DNA of 64,000 nt from Datisca glomerata (Eukaryota > Streptophyta > Magnoliopsida > Cucurbitales > Datiscaceae), in contig QANY01008070.1 in assembly GCA_003255025.1 (NCBI GenBank), forward strand, positions 210,304-274,303. The letters run 5' to 3'. How positions within the stretch are numbered: position 1 is the first letter of the stretch; each line of letters starts with the position of its first letter. Under the pieces are notes generated by a model. The model was not told the DNA's origin and did not search any database. It worked only from the letters and a program-made list of their open reading frames with translations. Both the position numbers and the translations under genes were made by a program. Shown in pieces: positions 31,766 to 44,299 of this stretch.

Positions 31766-33462
31766 GTTAGAGCAGCTACTGATTTGGGCTTTGGGTATCG
31801 TCGCTTTTGTATTGTTATGTGGTTTATAAAGCCCCAGACGAGTTGTTAGTTAATTTGTTGGCCACAAGTAGTTCTTTCTTCTTGCTCACATCACTACTTC
31901 ACGGATAAATAGGAGCCACTACTTCACAGTTCACATCACTATTTCCAGTACTCGGTGGATTACTCAGAATTACTCCACATCTTTTTTCATACCTCTATAA
32001 TTTATCCAACTTATCGTGATCAATTAATTAAAATTGAAATAAAAAAATACACATGTCAAAAATTCATATGAATGAATATTAAGCACTCAAAAATTTTCCC
32101 CGTGGTTGGAGTAACCATGTCCATGAGGAATGTCATGTAAGGATAAAATTTTTGAACTCCGGTAACACTAAATACTCATTACTCAATCATACCATCTGAT
32201 AGTAATTGTATATTTTTCAATTTTTAGAGTTCATTCATTATTTCTGCTTAAAATATGAATGAAATAGAGTAATATTACACTAAGCAGATTTTAAACCAAA
32301 ATCTTAATTAATTAAGTGATGTGTCAATAATTCATATGTTAATTTGATTAATCATTTTAATAAGTGATGAAACTAAACTTATGATTATTAAAATTATTCA
32401 TAATAATATTATATTTCAATACACTCAGCGATAAATGAATGTGAATATTCTGAGTTTTCAATACTTCAAGAGTACTGAAAAATTCTTCGTAGTATGTAAA
32501 TGTCATATTGAGCACTAATGTGATGCTTTCGAGGAAAAATACACAACTATGATGTGACTTGAAATTGTTCACTAAAAATTATTTTTTTAGAAAATTCTTC
32601 CAATCTCTCATCTAATTTTTTTTAAATGACACAAATACTCTCCTCTAATTTAGATCACTCAATTAATAAACCATTGACTTTTTTATGAAAATATCATAAT
32701 ACAATAAATACGAACCCACTATTTTTTTAACCCAAATCATAAAATCCGACATAACCCATATTATTTAGAATAAGATGGTTAGGAGAAGATGGCTTCTTGT
32801 TATAGAGCATAAGATTGAACAAAAAATTAAGGACAAATTTAATATTTGAATTTATTTTACTGGCATTAGTATGAAAAAAAAATATCTTTGAGTTTTTTTC
32901 AATAAAATCTTAAAATATGAGAGTCCCATGTAAATTTTCAAATCAAAGAGATTGCCCATTTGCATTTAAATTTTTCTTTCTTTTTTGCCACATTATGCTC
33001 AAGTAATAACTGAAATGGTAAAATACACATTGACCACTGCAATTTGGGGTCTATTTCAAAATAGACTTTAAATTTTAAAAATTCACAATCTAGATCTTGT
33101 AGTTTCATAATTGTCACCCGTTCAACCTTCAGTCAATATTTTGGTGTCAACTGTAATTCGAGCTTTCTCCTAGCTCGGGCGATTGTTCAACAGGATTTGT
33201 AGCTAGGGTTTCGCATGGGCAGGTAGTCGTTGTTGAAGGTTTTCGAGTGAATTCCCCATCTCCTACGCATTGTGAGCTTTCGGCAATTAAAAATAGGCTG
33301 GCTTGGGCTATTAGTTCAAGTTGGGCTGTTGGAGTTTCTGAAACTAACTCAAGCCTAGTTCTTTCATGGATCGAGACCAACTCCTATTCAGAATGGAGGC
33401 TCGTAAAGTTAAAGTTACAAGTAATTCCACCAGACAGAGGTTTGAGTAAATTTACGAAATAA
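31766..33462. other. Intergenic DNA upstream of the glyoxalase-like gene
   Basis: AT-rich. 33140-33430 is less AT-rich with short open frames on both strands (AELSAIKNRLAWAISSSWAVG-like on plus), but I recognise no domain. It could be a gene scrap. Confidence 0.4.
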
Positions 33463-34140
33463 CAGTTTTTTTTTTTAAGTTTTAGGTGAATTGATCATTT
33501 TTGTTGTCACGTAATTAATTATTTATTGATGAAATTATAATTTGATAGATTTTAATCTTGAATATATATATTTCGTAATATGATTTGGTGAGTCCTTTTA
33601 ATTAATTAAAAATATGCTAATTAATTATTTTTAATTCAAATATTATTTCATTGATTTTTTAAATTAAATTAGAGAATAATTAATTATTGATTATATTTTC
33701 TCTCATATCTGTTAAAGGTTTTTAATATAAATTTATACTATAAATAATTAATTAGATAGTGAAGTTTATATTTTTTGACCATTTATACAATCTCTTGGTC
33801 TTTTTTTTAATTGGGCGTGAAATATTTAAAGTAATTATATCAAATAAATAAGTTTTGAAAGTTAATTTAAAAAATAACAGTTTATTTTCAAACTTTAAGT
33901 AAATAGATAATTTTTCTTGCCACGTCATCAATCTATGTTGATGAAATCATAGTTTAATGATTTTAACCTTGAATATACAAATTTCGTAATCTGACTTGGT
34001 GAGTCCTTTTAATTAATTAAAATTTTGATAATTAATCATTTGTAATTCAAAAGTTATTTCATTAATTTTTTTAATTAAATTAGGAGATAATTAATTATTG
34101 ATTATATTTTCCTTAATATCAGCTAAAGTTTTTTAAGAAA
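33463..34140 (+). repeat. Direct duplication of a roughly 250-bp AT-rich segment
   Basis: Copy 1 starts at ATAACAGTTT (about 33463) and copy 2 at ATAACAGTTT (about 33876). Both continue through TTGTCACGT/TTGCCACGT, TTGATGAAAT, GGTGAGTCCTTTTAATTAATTAA, TTATTTCATT and AATTAATTATTGATTATATTTTC. The spacing is about 413 bp. Confidence 0.8.
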
Positions 34141-34348
34141 ATATTCTTTCAAATCAATGACGTTATCAATACTTCTGATATACCTGAAAATTATCAATAT
34201 ATCAAATTCTAAATTTTGAACGGTTATGGTAAATCAATATGTTTTTCTAGTTGAACGGTTATGTTAAATCAAATTTCAAATCGGTGTATCATCTATATGC
34301 CTCTGATATACCAGAAAAATCATCAAACACACCATACATAGATAAAGC

Positions 34349-35211
34349 TAGCAGGTGGGCCGGTTCGGCCTGTGAAACCAAATGAACTGACCCGTTATAA
34401 TTCAGACAGGTCCGGTACTATACAGTACCGGGCCGGTTAAGTCTCGCGGGCCAGGCCCGAGTCATCACAAGCCTTGCATTCAAGACCTATAGCCCGACCC
34501 AAACGATGGGCTCGGCCTGTGAATCCAATCTTTTTTTCTAAAAATTGAACAATTATGTGTGTATTGACGTTTGAACCATTCACTTCTCCCTTATATATCA
34601 CACATCTTGCCAATAGTCCAATACAAGCTTTGTTAATATATTGTTATTGTCTTTTAACGCATTTTATCAAAACTTCATATATTATGTTATGAGATAAACG
34701 TATTTAATTAAATAAAAATAATAATATTTTTCGTTTAAATAAATATTTTATTCAATGAAAAATTGGATTCAATAAAACTTTAAAAATATTGACTTAATAT
34801 TCCTAAATTTTTTTGTTTTGTTAATGAACATGAATTATAAATCAGTTATTAATTATTTATTATATTTTTAGATTTTATGTGAAGTGAATATCACAAGTTT
34901 ATGAATTTAATAAATAAAATAATTATTTTACTTATTATTACGAGTTTTTCGATTGAGATTTTAAAATAATAGAATAAAATAATTAGAAGAAAGTAACATG
35001 ACTTCTATATAACTTAGTGATAATCCCTACATTTTATTCATTTGCCATCAAGGTTTAACTCTCTCATTTGTATTTTTTGAGAATTACAACACATTTAAAG
35101 AGAAAAAAAATGGATCGGTCGGATTATTTAATTGGGACCGACCCGTGAACCACTTGAAAAGGCCCTAGACCGGCCCGCGAACCACCTGGGCCAGTTCGGT
35201 TGCCGCCTCTA
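34349..35211. mobile_element. hAT-like non-autonomous element, degenerate (863 bp)
   Basis: The left end TAGCAGGTGGGCCGGTTCGG and the right end read inward TAGAGGCGGCAACCGAACTG are partial inverted matches, each followed by GGCC/GGTTCG-rich DNA, while the middle is AT-rich. TAGAGGTGGCAA-type ends are common in plant hAT elements. No clean 8-bp TSD was found. Confidence 0.5.
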
Positions 35212-35863
35212 CATATAGATTGTGTATTTTAGATTTTTAGCATTAATTATATCATTAATTTTAACATCTTTCAAATCGATATATCATCTATATATCTATG
35301 ATATACCTAAAAAATTATACCATATATAAATTATTACCATTTTAATAAAAAATTATCCACAGATAAAAAAATTTGTTATTTATCTATAATTATTGAAAAA
35401 TTTCTTGTTTGATTGAGACAGAAAAATTGACTGTCAGAGGTAAACTTAGGCCACCATAACGATTATTTAGGTTCTCCTTTTAATATTAATCCAGTTTAGC
35501 TAAAAAAAAACTACGATATCACTTCCTTTATTTGACAAAATAAATCATTTGAAAAAATATCATTTGACTTTCAAAACAATGACGACTAGCAACTAAGTCA
35601 ATATAATTCGTTGATAATTTTCAGACTCATATATAATTGAATCGTTACAATTTCAATGTTTCTGTTTGTACTGTGCAAATTGTTGTCTTGCTATTCCCAC
35701 TTCATTTTGATTATATATTTTATTAATAGATTCTCTCTTATAATCGAGAATGTCTTTATTTTTTGTGATTATGCTGCTTTTGTTTATTTAATTTTGATTA
35801 GTGGTCTAATCACACTGCAAGTTGGTTTTCGTATATGTTTTTTATTTTTTAATCTATAATAAT

Positions 35864-36205
35864 TAAGGGTGTTCAAAACAAAATCAAATCGAACCGAACC
35901 GATTCGAATCGAAAAGGGTCGGCTCGGTCGGTTATTTATGTGTGTTCGGTTCGGTTCGGCTCGAAAAAATTGTCAAACCGAAGTTTCGGCTCAGTTCAGA
36001 AATTTGATGGTTTTCGAACCGAACCGAAACATTAAATTTATCTTCTTTTTTTTATATATTATTTCTTATAAAATCGAACCGAACTGAAGTAAAACTTTAA
36101 ATTTATGTTCATTTTTTCAATAATATCATTTAAAAATATTTTGAATTTTATTTTGAATTACTAATACCGAACCAAAATTCACGGTTCGACTCTTTTAGCA
36201 TCCAT
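35864..36205. mobile_element. Truncated hAT-like fragment
   Basis: TAAGGGTGTTCAAAACAAAA is followed by repeated CGAACCGAACCG and GGTTCGGTTCGG tracts. The left end resembles the hAT TIRs elsewhere in the window. A matching right TIR was not found, so it is probably truncated near 36205. Confidence 0.5.
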
Positions 36206-37200
36206 GGTTCTAATAAGCTTGATGTGTAGTGTTTAGTTCTAGAGTACAAAAACCAATAGATAATGTTTTAAAAGTTTTGGGAGATAAGTCTTTGATTTTG
36301 AAGTAGAACGACCACACATAGATATGATTTCAAAAGTTGATGAATGAAGTGTTTGATCTTAAAATACAATGACCATTTATATTTTAGGATAAATTATACC
36401 AACTAAATTCTTTTAGTTTATTTTAATTATGTGAACACGTCCTCTAATTTCAAAACCTCGTAAGTACATACAAAAACTTTCTTCTCAAAATGACCCACAT
36501 GCTTTATTTGGTGAGAAATTCATAATGATAAGTCGTTATTATTTTTCGTATTCTCAATTTTATTTACTTATAAATTATGTTTCTATATAATTGAAGATAT
36601 GTCTCAAGCATGTCTTCTATTTTTTTTATTGTTTGAAGAATCTTTCAAATGAATTGGTTAAGGAATAGTACTACACCCTATTTTGTGTAAAAATAATTAT
36701 GGAGTGATCAAATAATTAAATAAGTTTTAGGTGATTAAATGATGTGACCATCATTTAAATGTTGGCTTTTTATGTCTTATTAAAATAATTTAATAAATTA
36801 AACTATGAATAATCGTAAGATCTCTTACTTATGTAAAACTCAATCAATTATTTAGTGAACGCAAAATTATTAAGTTTGTACTATGCTAGCCACTAGCTTT
36901 TACTTTTTATTTTGTTGTTGCTTGTTTCTTGAGGTATGACAATGTAGCATGTAATTATTTTTTTTTACATGTGCGCTTGGTTTTTATTATCTTTGTTAGT
37001 CTTTTTTTCCTTTGTCTTTTTTTCCTTTGTCTTTTTTTCATTAATATATGAATACTGTCAGAAATTTGTTTTATCACATGATTGTAAAATGATGTTTTTT
37101 CCCTTAACTCAGTCCGCTTTAAGAGCTTTAGAATGAGAAATTTATGTGAAATTGTTAAACTAAATACAATGGACAAATATAATGTTTTACCTGTGGGAAG
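36206..37200. other. Intergenic DNA upstream of the ALP1-like gene
   Basis: AT-rich with no gene. A short TCTTTTTTTCCTTTG tandem repeat lies near 37000-37040. Confidence 0.5.
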
Positions 37201-37417
37201 TTAGGAACAGTGAATAGTGAAGTTTTACAAGGAAACTTCGCCATAACCCTCCCTTTCCTCCCAACGTTTTTCCTTTTCCCAATTGGAAAACCGCCAGCAC
37301 CCATCTCCCCACCGCGTAATCTCCAAATCATTCTCTCTTTTTTTAATCGGAAAAGGTCAGGTCACCGTCAAAAGCTCAATCCAACGCGTTCACACTCTCC
37401 CACACGTTTCTTCCTCA

Positions 37418-37425
37418 TATAAATA
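37418..37425 (+). promoter_or_regulatory. TATA box of the ALP1-like gene
   Basis: TATAAATA is placed 130 bp before the start codon, in a leader that is otherwise CT-rich. Confidence 0.5.
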
Positions 37426-37547
37426 TGACCCATCTCCTCCGTTCTCATTATCCCTTTGAATTCTCCTGTTTTCAATTCAACCCCCCTTGACTCTCTCATC
37501 AATCTCCTTCGCTTTCACACCCTTCAATTCGATTTCTTACCATTTTC

Positions 37548-39062
37548 ATGGAAATCAGCTCTTTCCCATTTCTTTCTCAGGAAGATTATTCACCTTTCTA
37601 CAGCTTCTTTGACGAAATGGATGATTTCAATGTTAATAACAGCTCCAAAAGGCGGCGGTTAGATGGTGGTGATGAAGTCAGTCGTGAAGACGAGGGTCGT
37701 TTGAAGAAGAACGCAACGAGGAGCGGATTAGATTCGACTATGTTGTTTGGTAAAGAAGAAAAGCAAGAGAAAGAACAATGGTTTACTGCGTTTCAGCAAG
37801 ACGGGGTCTCCTTCGATGCCGATCAAAATCAAATGGCTCAAGCAGTGAACAACAACTATCACCCTCAGATTCACGAAAATTGTTCTGAAATCGGCCAATT
37901 GAAGACCAAGCGGCCCCGCCGGTCATCTCCCGCGGCGTCATTGGCTATAGATAATGCGGGTTTAGATAATTCCGCGGATGCGACGAAAGGTACTGGACAG
38001 CAACGGCGTCTTTGGGTGAAAGACAGGTCCAAAGACTGGTGGGACCGGTGCAACCATCCGGACTTTCCAGATGAGGAGTTCCGGCGAGCTTTCAGGATGA
38101 GTAAAGCGACGTTCGACATAATCTGCAAAGAACTCGATTCGGCGGTGACGAAGAAGAACACAATGCTTCGAGACGCAATTCCTGTTCGACAACGCGTGGC
38201 AGTGTGCATATGGAGATTAGCCACAGGGGACCCTCTCCGCCTTGTATCGAAGCGATTCGGCTTGGGAATTTCAACTTGCCATAAGCTCGTTCTCGAGGTT
38301 TGCTCTGCAATTAAAACTGTACTAATGCCAAAATTTCTGCAGTGGCCTAACGAGATGGAATTGAAGAAGGTAAAAGAAGAATTCGAATCAATATCTCGAA
38401 TCCCTAACGTCGGTGGCTCAATGTACACCACCCATATCCCAATTATAGCTCCAAAGGTAAACGTGGCTGCTTATTTCAACAAGAAACACACAGAAAGGAA
38501 CCAAAAAACCTCATACTCCATAACTGTTCAAGGTGTTGTTGATTCCAATGGAGTCTTTACTGATATCTGTATTGGTTGGCCTGGTTCAATGCCTGATGAT
38601 CAGGTTTTGGAGAAGTCAGCTCTGTATGAAAGAGCAAATAGAGGACTTCTAAAAGATGTTTGGATAGTGGGAAATTGTGGGTACCCATTATTGGATTGGT
38701 TGTTAATTCCTTATAAGTTGCAGAATCTGACTTGGACACAGCATGCTTTCAATGAGAAAGTAGGGGAAATTCAAGAAATTGCTAAGGAGGCTTTTGCTAG
38801 GTTGAAAGGGAGGTGGTCTTGTTTGCAGAAAAGAACAGAGGTGAAACTTCAAGAGTTGCCTGTGGTTCTTGGGGCTTGCTGTGTTTTGCATAACATTTGT
38901 GAGATGAGGAAGGAAGAATTGGATCCTGAGTTCAAGTTTGAGCTTTTTGATGATGAAATGGTCTGTGAGAATGGTCTCAGATCTGTCAGTTCTATTCAGG
39001 CCAGAGATCATATTGCTCATAATTTGTTGCACCATGGATTTGGAGGCACTAGTTTCCTTTAG
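37548..39062 (+). CDS. Domesticated PIF/Harbinger nuclease, ALP1-like (At5g12010 type)
   Basis: Single exon, 504 aa. Residues 1-155 are charged, with nuclear-localisation-like KRRR (34-37) and KRPRR (121-125). A DDE_Tnp_4 (HARBI1-like) domain follows from about 180 to 455. In active PIF transposases the first catalytic Asp lies in a GxxDGTHI motif; here the motif reads GSMYTTHI (290-297), with Tyr at 293. The second acidic position (WPGSMPDD, 350) and the Glu near AKEAFARLKGRW (414) remain. Similarity to my memory of At5g12010/At4g29780 extends to the C-terminal NLLHHG. No TIRs surround it. Together this indicates a host gene derived from a transposase, without nuclease activity. ALP1 itself acts with Polycomb PRC2; whether this paralogue does is unknown. 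Confidence 0.92.
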   Translation: MEISSFPFLSQEDYSPFYSFFDEMDDFNVNNSSKRRRLDGGDEVSREDEGRLKKNATRSGLDSTMLFGKEEKQEKEQWFTAFQQDGVSFDADQNQMAQAVNNNYHPQIHENCSEIGQLKTKRPRRSSPAASLAIDNAGLDNSADATKGTGQQRRLWVKDRSKDWWDRCNHPDFPDEEFRRAFRMSKATFDIICKELDSAVTKKNTMLRDAIPVRQRVAVCIWRLATGDPLRLVSKRFGLGISTCHKLVLEVCSAIKTVLMPKFLQWPNEMELKKVKEEFESISRIPNVGGSMYTTHIPIIAPKVNVAAYFNKKHTERNQKTSYSITVQGVVDSNGVFTDICIGWPGSMPDDQVLEKSALYERANRGLLKDVWIVGNCGYPLLDWLLIPYKLQNLTWTQHAFNEKVGEIQEIAKEAFARLKGRWSCLQKRTEVKLQELPVVLGACCVLHNICEMRKEELDPEFKFELFDDEMVCENGLRSVSSIQARDHIAHNLLHHGFGGTSFL

Positions 39063-41634
39063 TAATTTTTTTTCTTTTTGAACTTGAAAAGTTGTTTTTA
39101 CTAGATTCTTTTGGCTATATTGTTTGTTATAGTGGGACTTGATCCATAATTAGATCATCATAAGCCTCAGCATGAGATGATCTAATGGTGGATTATGGAT
39201 TAGCATCATAGAATTTTTCTCAAAATTTTCCATATACATTCTTTCTGTTGGGCTCCTTCATCAGATTACATTTTCATCTGAAAATTAGAGTATTGTTGCA
39301 GTGTACTTTTGTACCATGTATACTTACCTGTATATTTTTCAATGATATAGATGATTTTTTTTGTTATAATTGTTAACACTCACCTTCAGCCTGATAGTTA
39401 ACGTAGTTATAAAAACATATTGTTTATAAGAATGTCATTTTATTCTAGATCATTTAACCTCGAGATTGTGGACAACTCATGATTGATTTATGGACATGGT
39501 TATTTTTTGTATCAAAATGATGATGGTGTGAGGTTGTTTGCCTTTGTGGATCTCTGAGGTTTTAAACTCCATACCTCTTATAGTACATGATTAAAGATTT
39601 TTTTGAGTATAATAAGCTATAAATAGAAAGTGGCAATTGATAGGATAAATTTTGGGCAGCAATCTCTTTCATGTCCAATTATTAAATGTCACGTTGTGGC
39701 CAACATTGTTTGAAGTTTTGAGTTTGACCTTCAACTTGAGGGCTTGAGCAAAAGTAAACTGTCTAGTCTACACTTTGTTCTTTGACTTCAAACTTCCGAA
39801 CTATCTATTAACTATCTCTTATGGGGAAGAGTGATCGACTCCGCTTGTCTTGTTTGGGGGAAAGTTTTTGACTTTGAGTAGTTTATTTTAGTGTTTTTCT
39901 AATTTAATGAACGAAGTCAGAGGATAAGATAACTAAGAAAAATAGGCTAATTTGTAAAAGAAAAATAACACTTTTTATTCTCGTGTTTTGTTTTCACAAA
40001 AATCAAGTTAATTTGTTGGGGGGGGAGTTGATTATAAATTCGTTTGACTAATTTAGTTACTACATATTGAAATGTTTTAATTATTTCTCTCGTTGCACAA
40101 AGTTACTTTTTTTTTATCTTTTAATTCTTAATAAGTAAGAGTCCAAACTTGACATGTCATGTTTGATAGGTAGAGTTTATATTTTTAACTCGACATGTGG
40201 AGTGTGTGTGTGAGAGAAAGAGAAGAGAATGCAATAGCAGTGAAGTGGAGCTTTAAATTTGTCTGAGCACGGTTGGTGAAAAAATCAACATTTTTAGGTC
40301 TAAATTAATAGCTTGGGAGTACATATCGATGGTTTGCTGAAAGTCGTCGTCCAAGAAAGCTTCTTCGAGTACTGATGGATACTCCTCTAGCTTTTGAATT
40401 TCTTCTAATTTCCCCTATAAACTAAGCGGCCCCAAGATGCCAAAACCTAAAATTTCTATGCCAAATTCTCAGCTCAGTTGGTTTCGAAGTTCCAAAAATT
40501 TGAGCCGTTTTTTATTTCTGGATTGAATTTTACATATAAATGAATTTGTTTGTTGATTGGGTAGAAAGGGGAGCAAGGTAATCATGTGGGAGGCGGGGTT
40601 TCAAGTTTGATAGACATGTAGATGGAGAAAATTCTTAAAGATTCAATCTCGTGTCGAGTTCGGGTAAAGCGCGATTGTGCTATTCATCCTCGCAGTATTG
40701 CAGAGAGTGTAAATATAAGTTTATAGGACTTTAGTGAAATCGTATTTTGTAAAGACGATTTCTATTTTTTGAAAACCAGTATTCACAAAAGATGTTCTCT
40801 GAAGTGACATTATAGAATCCACGTGCATGTGAAATCCTCTTTTACAAGACGATTTTGTGTGACTGTGTCCAAAATTACCCTACTTCTAGAATTAATTTTA
40901 AAATCACCTTGTTTTAATCTTTTTTTAAACAACGGTAAAAAGCTCGGAAAAATCCAATGTTTGCCTTAAAAAATTTTCAATAAGTACACACGTGAGTGCT
41001 GACTAAATTAAAAGTCAATATCTCTAGTCACATAAGAATATCTCACGACAATTATATGCTCGAACATCCAAAACTTAAAATTACAGGAAGGGAAGCCGTG
41101 GACGTGGGTAGAAAGCAGTTATTTGACGGCAAAAGGGCTAACATTGGTACTTTGCAAGTTTCCAAAGTTGTGGGTAATATCGGTTTACAAAAATGTTTTA
41201 CAGTTTAGTGCTTATAAATATCAGAGGCAATCGAAAGGAAAAAACAAGCACAGACTTCAGAACAAACTCAAAATTATAAATTGCATACTAAAATTATATC
41301 TTGAAAGTATGGTTTACTTAGTCATAGTCACCGCACATAGGCCGAGGTAAACATAGAAGCATAACATTTTGGATTGGTTTGTAATCACTTCATCTCTAGC
41401 ATATCATCAGTAAACTTTTGAGGCTTCCTAGCCTACTTGTATTTTGTTATGCCTATGTTAAGTTAATACAATAGTACATATTGTATATTTTACTCATTTT
41501 TTGTTGTTTTCTGTTCAATTTAAAAAATTCTTGATTGAAGTCGTGAATACCACATACTTCAATTTTCTTTAGTGGAGGTCAGACTTAGACCTCTCTTACA
41601 CGCTCTATGCGAAATTAAACATGCAAACATTAAT
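39063..41634. other. Intergenic DNA before the Tat retrotransposon
   Basis: The first few hundred bases are probably the 3' UTR of the ALP1-like gene. The rest is non-coding, with a GGGGGGGGG run near 40018 and no recognised repeats or genes. Confidence 0.5.
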
Positions 41635-41639
41635 ATATG

Positions 41640-42694
41640 TGTAAATGGTAAGTCACGTCGTTAAAAATAATGTATCAAAGAAAATACGTGGCGTCTAAAG
41701 ACATGTTCATGTGGTACTTATATGGAATAACGTTTATCAGTACGTGATAATTAAAAAATAACGTATGTAAAGGACGCTCCTATTTTATAAAGATGGCGAT
41801 CCCATTATTTGAAATTATGTATCAAATGTTGTACTTCGTCTTCGAGTTTAGTGACAAAGATTCAAAGGTCTTTTCTTGCCTGAGAACAATCAGATGGTTG
41901 TGGTCTGGTAGGATTAGAACAAGGTTCGCTACACCGTGATGGGAAGATCTCCTTGAAGGATGTAGCCACCTTACGAGTCTTGGAAGTGCCTCCTTTGTGC
42001 TGCCCCGGGAGACCCCCGGGCGTGGGTCCCCATGCCACCCTAGGGGGAACCTCGAGGGTGGCTCTCCATGCCGCCACAAGGGGGGTGGCGGGGCCGGGCT
42101 CGGCTCCCCATGCCACCCGGGGGAACCCTGAGGGTGGCTGTCCATGCCGCCATGGGGGAACCTTGGGCGCGGCTCCCCATGCCACCCTGGGAGGAACCCC
42201 AAGGGTGGCTCCCCATGCCGCCACGGGGGGAACCTCGGGCGCGACTTCTCATGGTGCCAAGGGGGAACCCCTGGCACAGTTTCCCATGTTACGTTGTTTT
42301 AGGGATGTGGCACATTTTAGGCATGATGTCACATTTTTAGTGTGTGACCATATTTTGAGCATGACTCTTATTGGTGTCAATTTCTGTCTGGGCACGCGTT
42401 TGGAACGCAGTTGTAAAAGATGTAGGCGTGGTCCCCACTTGACCTATATATAAAAATGGGTCCTTAGCACTATTATAAAGGCAATAACTTCTTATCAATC
42501 GTGAGATAAAAACACTGAGAATATTCTCTTCTTGAGTTTCTCACCTACCTTAAAGTCTTAAAGACATTTGTCATATTCCGACGACTGCCTAAGGTTACTT
42601 GTCCTTCACCCTCCGACCACCAACTTTCACGTTCCCAGACATACTTGGCATAGACTAGATCACTCATACGCACATCACCCTAAACCCCGAAACA
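41640..42694 (+). repeat. 5' LTR of Tat element (1055 bp)
   Basis: Begins TGTAAATGGTAAGTCA and ends CCCCGAAACA. A TATA box (TATATATAAA) lies at 42445-42454. The middle (about 42000-42290) is a GC-rich tandem repeat with units like GGTGGCTCCCCATGCCGCC plus GGGGGAACC. It has more units than the 3' LTR, which explains most of the 158-bp length difference. Confidence 0.95.
42000..42290. repeat. GC-rich tandem repeat within 5' LTR
   Basis: About seven imperfect units of roughly 37-40 bp, each with CCCCATGCC followed by GGGGGAACC. The corresponding tract of the 3' LTR (56350-56500) has fewer units. Overlapping long open frames on both strands across this tract are low-complexity artefacts. Confidence 0.85.
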
Positions 42695-42697
42695 TTT

Positions 42698-42711
42698 TGA
42701 CGACTCCACTG
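42698..42711 (+). other. Primer binding site candidate
   Basis: TGACGACTCCACTG begins three bases after the 5' LTR. With one change (TGA for TGG) it resembles the tRNA-Arg-type primer site used by Tat/Ogre elements. Assigned from motif and position. Confidence 0.5.
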
Positions 42712-42749
42712 AGGAGTGATCTGTCTACCACCTTCTTGTTTCTTCAAGT

Positions 42750-43960
42750 ATGGTTGGACGTAGTCGAATCACGAGAGCTTCTTCTCATTTGGAAGGAGAG
42801 AATGTTAACCCAACTATTGAGAACCATGACATGGAAGATGCTACTTCCAGGGAGAGAATCAACATCCATGCCGTTACTGCTGTTACAATGATGGTGACTG
42901 AGCAAACTAACGCCATTAGAAAGCTCCAAGCCTCTGTGTGCTGAGATTCGCACCCTTCTGAGTACGTTGAACGCTCTCCTCATGGGTGCTCATAACCCTC
43001 ATCCACCACCGCATGTCGCTCATATCATCCATCATCATGTGGAAAACTAGATTGACGCTGACAGACAGATTCTAGCTGTAAATCCCGGAGGCTTGTCCGG
43101 GTCACGAACGACAAACAATGACCAAAATACGGGTCACTCAAGTAACCCCACCAATGTTATCATTCCACCAGCAGCATTCTCTGCAGTATTCACACGTCCC
43201 ACGCTGGCACATGACATCCCGATCGATGACACTGACACCAGTCCTTTCATTACCAAAGAGACACTGCAAAAGATGTTGGAAATGGAGCTCGCCAGGGCCT
43301 ATTTAAGCAATACGATAGTGGACTTTCACCCCCTTACTCATGTGGGATGGCCATGAGGCCATACCCATCTGATTATGTGCCTCCGAAGTTTCACAAGATG
43401 GGAAGGAATGATATGCTAGAGAGCACTTTGTGCATTTTATTGATTATTTGGGCACATACGGATGTGATGAGACCATGATCCTGAAAGAGTTCTTGAAGTC
43501 ACTTATTGAACGGGCGCACACCTGGTACACCAAAATGGCACCAAGATCGATCTTGAGTTGGCCCCACATGGTCTCGACCTTCGTGACCAAGTTTTTCGTG
43601 TCTGAAGAAAAAATGAGCATTTTAGAGTTGGGGCATGAGAGCCTAAGAGGAAGGACGAGGATCTGATGACTCTTGTCAAAAGGTTCAAGGACAAGGCGAT
43701 CGACTGTCCCGTTGAATGGAATGAGGAGGCGCTCATAAAGATCTGCATCTGTGGGATGCTTAAGGAGTATAAGGCGCAACTGGAGAACTTGGACATTACT
43801 ACATTCTCTCATCTCAACTTTACCGCTCAACGCACCAACACTTCAGTGCCCAAGTCAAAGGCCACAGAACAGGGAGAGTGCGGGGGCGTGCATGGAAACC
43901 CATGAGATACGCACCCTAAGTAGCAATGGCACAACCTCAGAGGCGGGTTTCTAAATAGAA
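42750..43960 (+). pseudogene. Tat element gag, broken
   Basis: An N-terminal frame from 42750 (MVGRSRITRASSHLEG) stops near 42944. Further frames at 43093-43356, 43430-43666 and 43666-43905 carry retrotransposon gag-domain sequence (PPKFHKMGRNDMLEST, LIERAHTWYTKMAPRSI, FVTKFFVSEEKMS). At least three frame changes or stops separate them. Confidence 0.75.
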
Positions 43961-44299
43961 TAGGAGTGAAAGGGATGCTCCGCCGCCTTTCCCCTACCCC
44001 ATAGATAAAGTAGAGGCATTGTTGGATATATGGGTCAAGAATAAAGTCGTATGGAGGTCGTGGGTGGATAAATTGCCCACGAGAGAGGAAAAAGAGTCAG
44101 CTCATTACTGTAGCTTCCACAGGGACACCTCTCGTGCAACAAATGACTGCAGAACTTTGAGGCATATTTCCCTGATAAACTGAAGAAAAGGGAAATCATT
44201 ATAGAAGATGCGGATGTCGTGGTTAACCAACCATTCCCACTGCATGCTAACGCGAATATGATTAGTGTGATAGAAGGTCCTTCTTGATCGTGAGGGACC

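Noticed and set aside
33147..33462. Possible small gene in a less AT-rich stretch
   Set aside because: Short frames on both strands, no domain, no splice-consistent extension and no similarity recognised.
35864..36205. Complete hAT element
   Set aside because: Only the left end and subterminal motifs are present; no right TIR or TSD, so it is listed as a fragment.
37871..38431. 186-codon antisense frame within the ALP1-like gene
   Set aside because: Shadow of the conserved plus-strand coding sequence; no recognisable domain.
41822..42453. Long Gly/Pro/His-rich frames on both strands in the 5' LTR
   Set aside because: Products of the GC-rich tandem repeat; the 3' LTR gives similar frames of different length.
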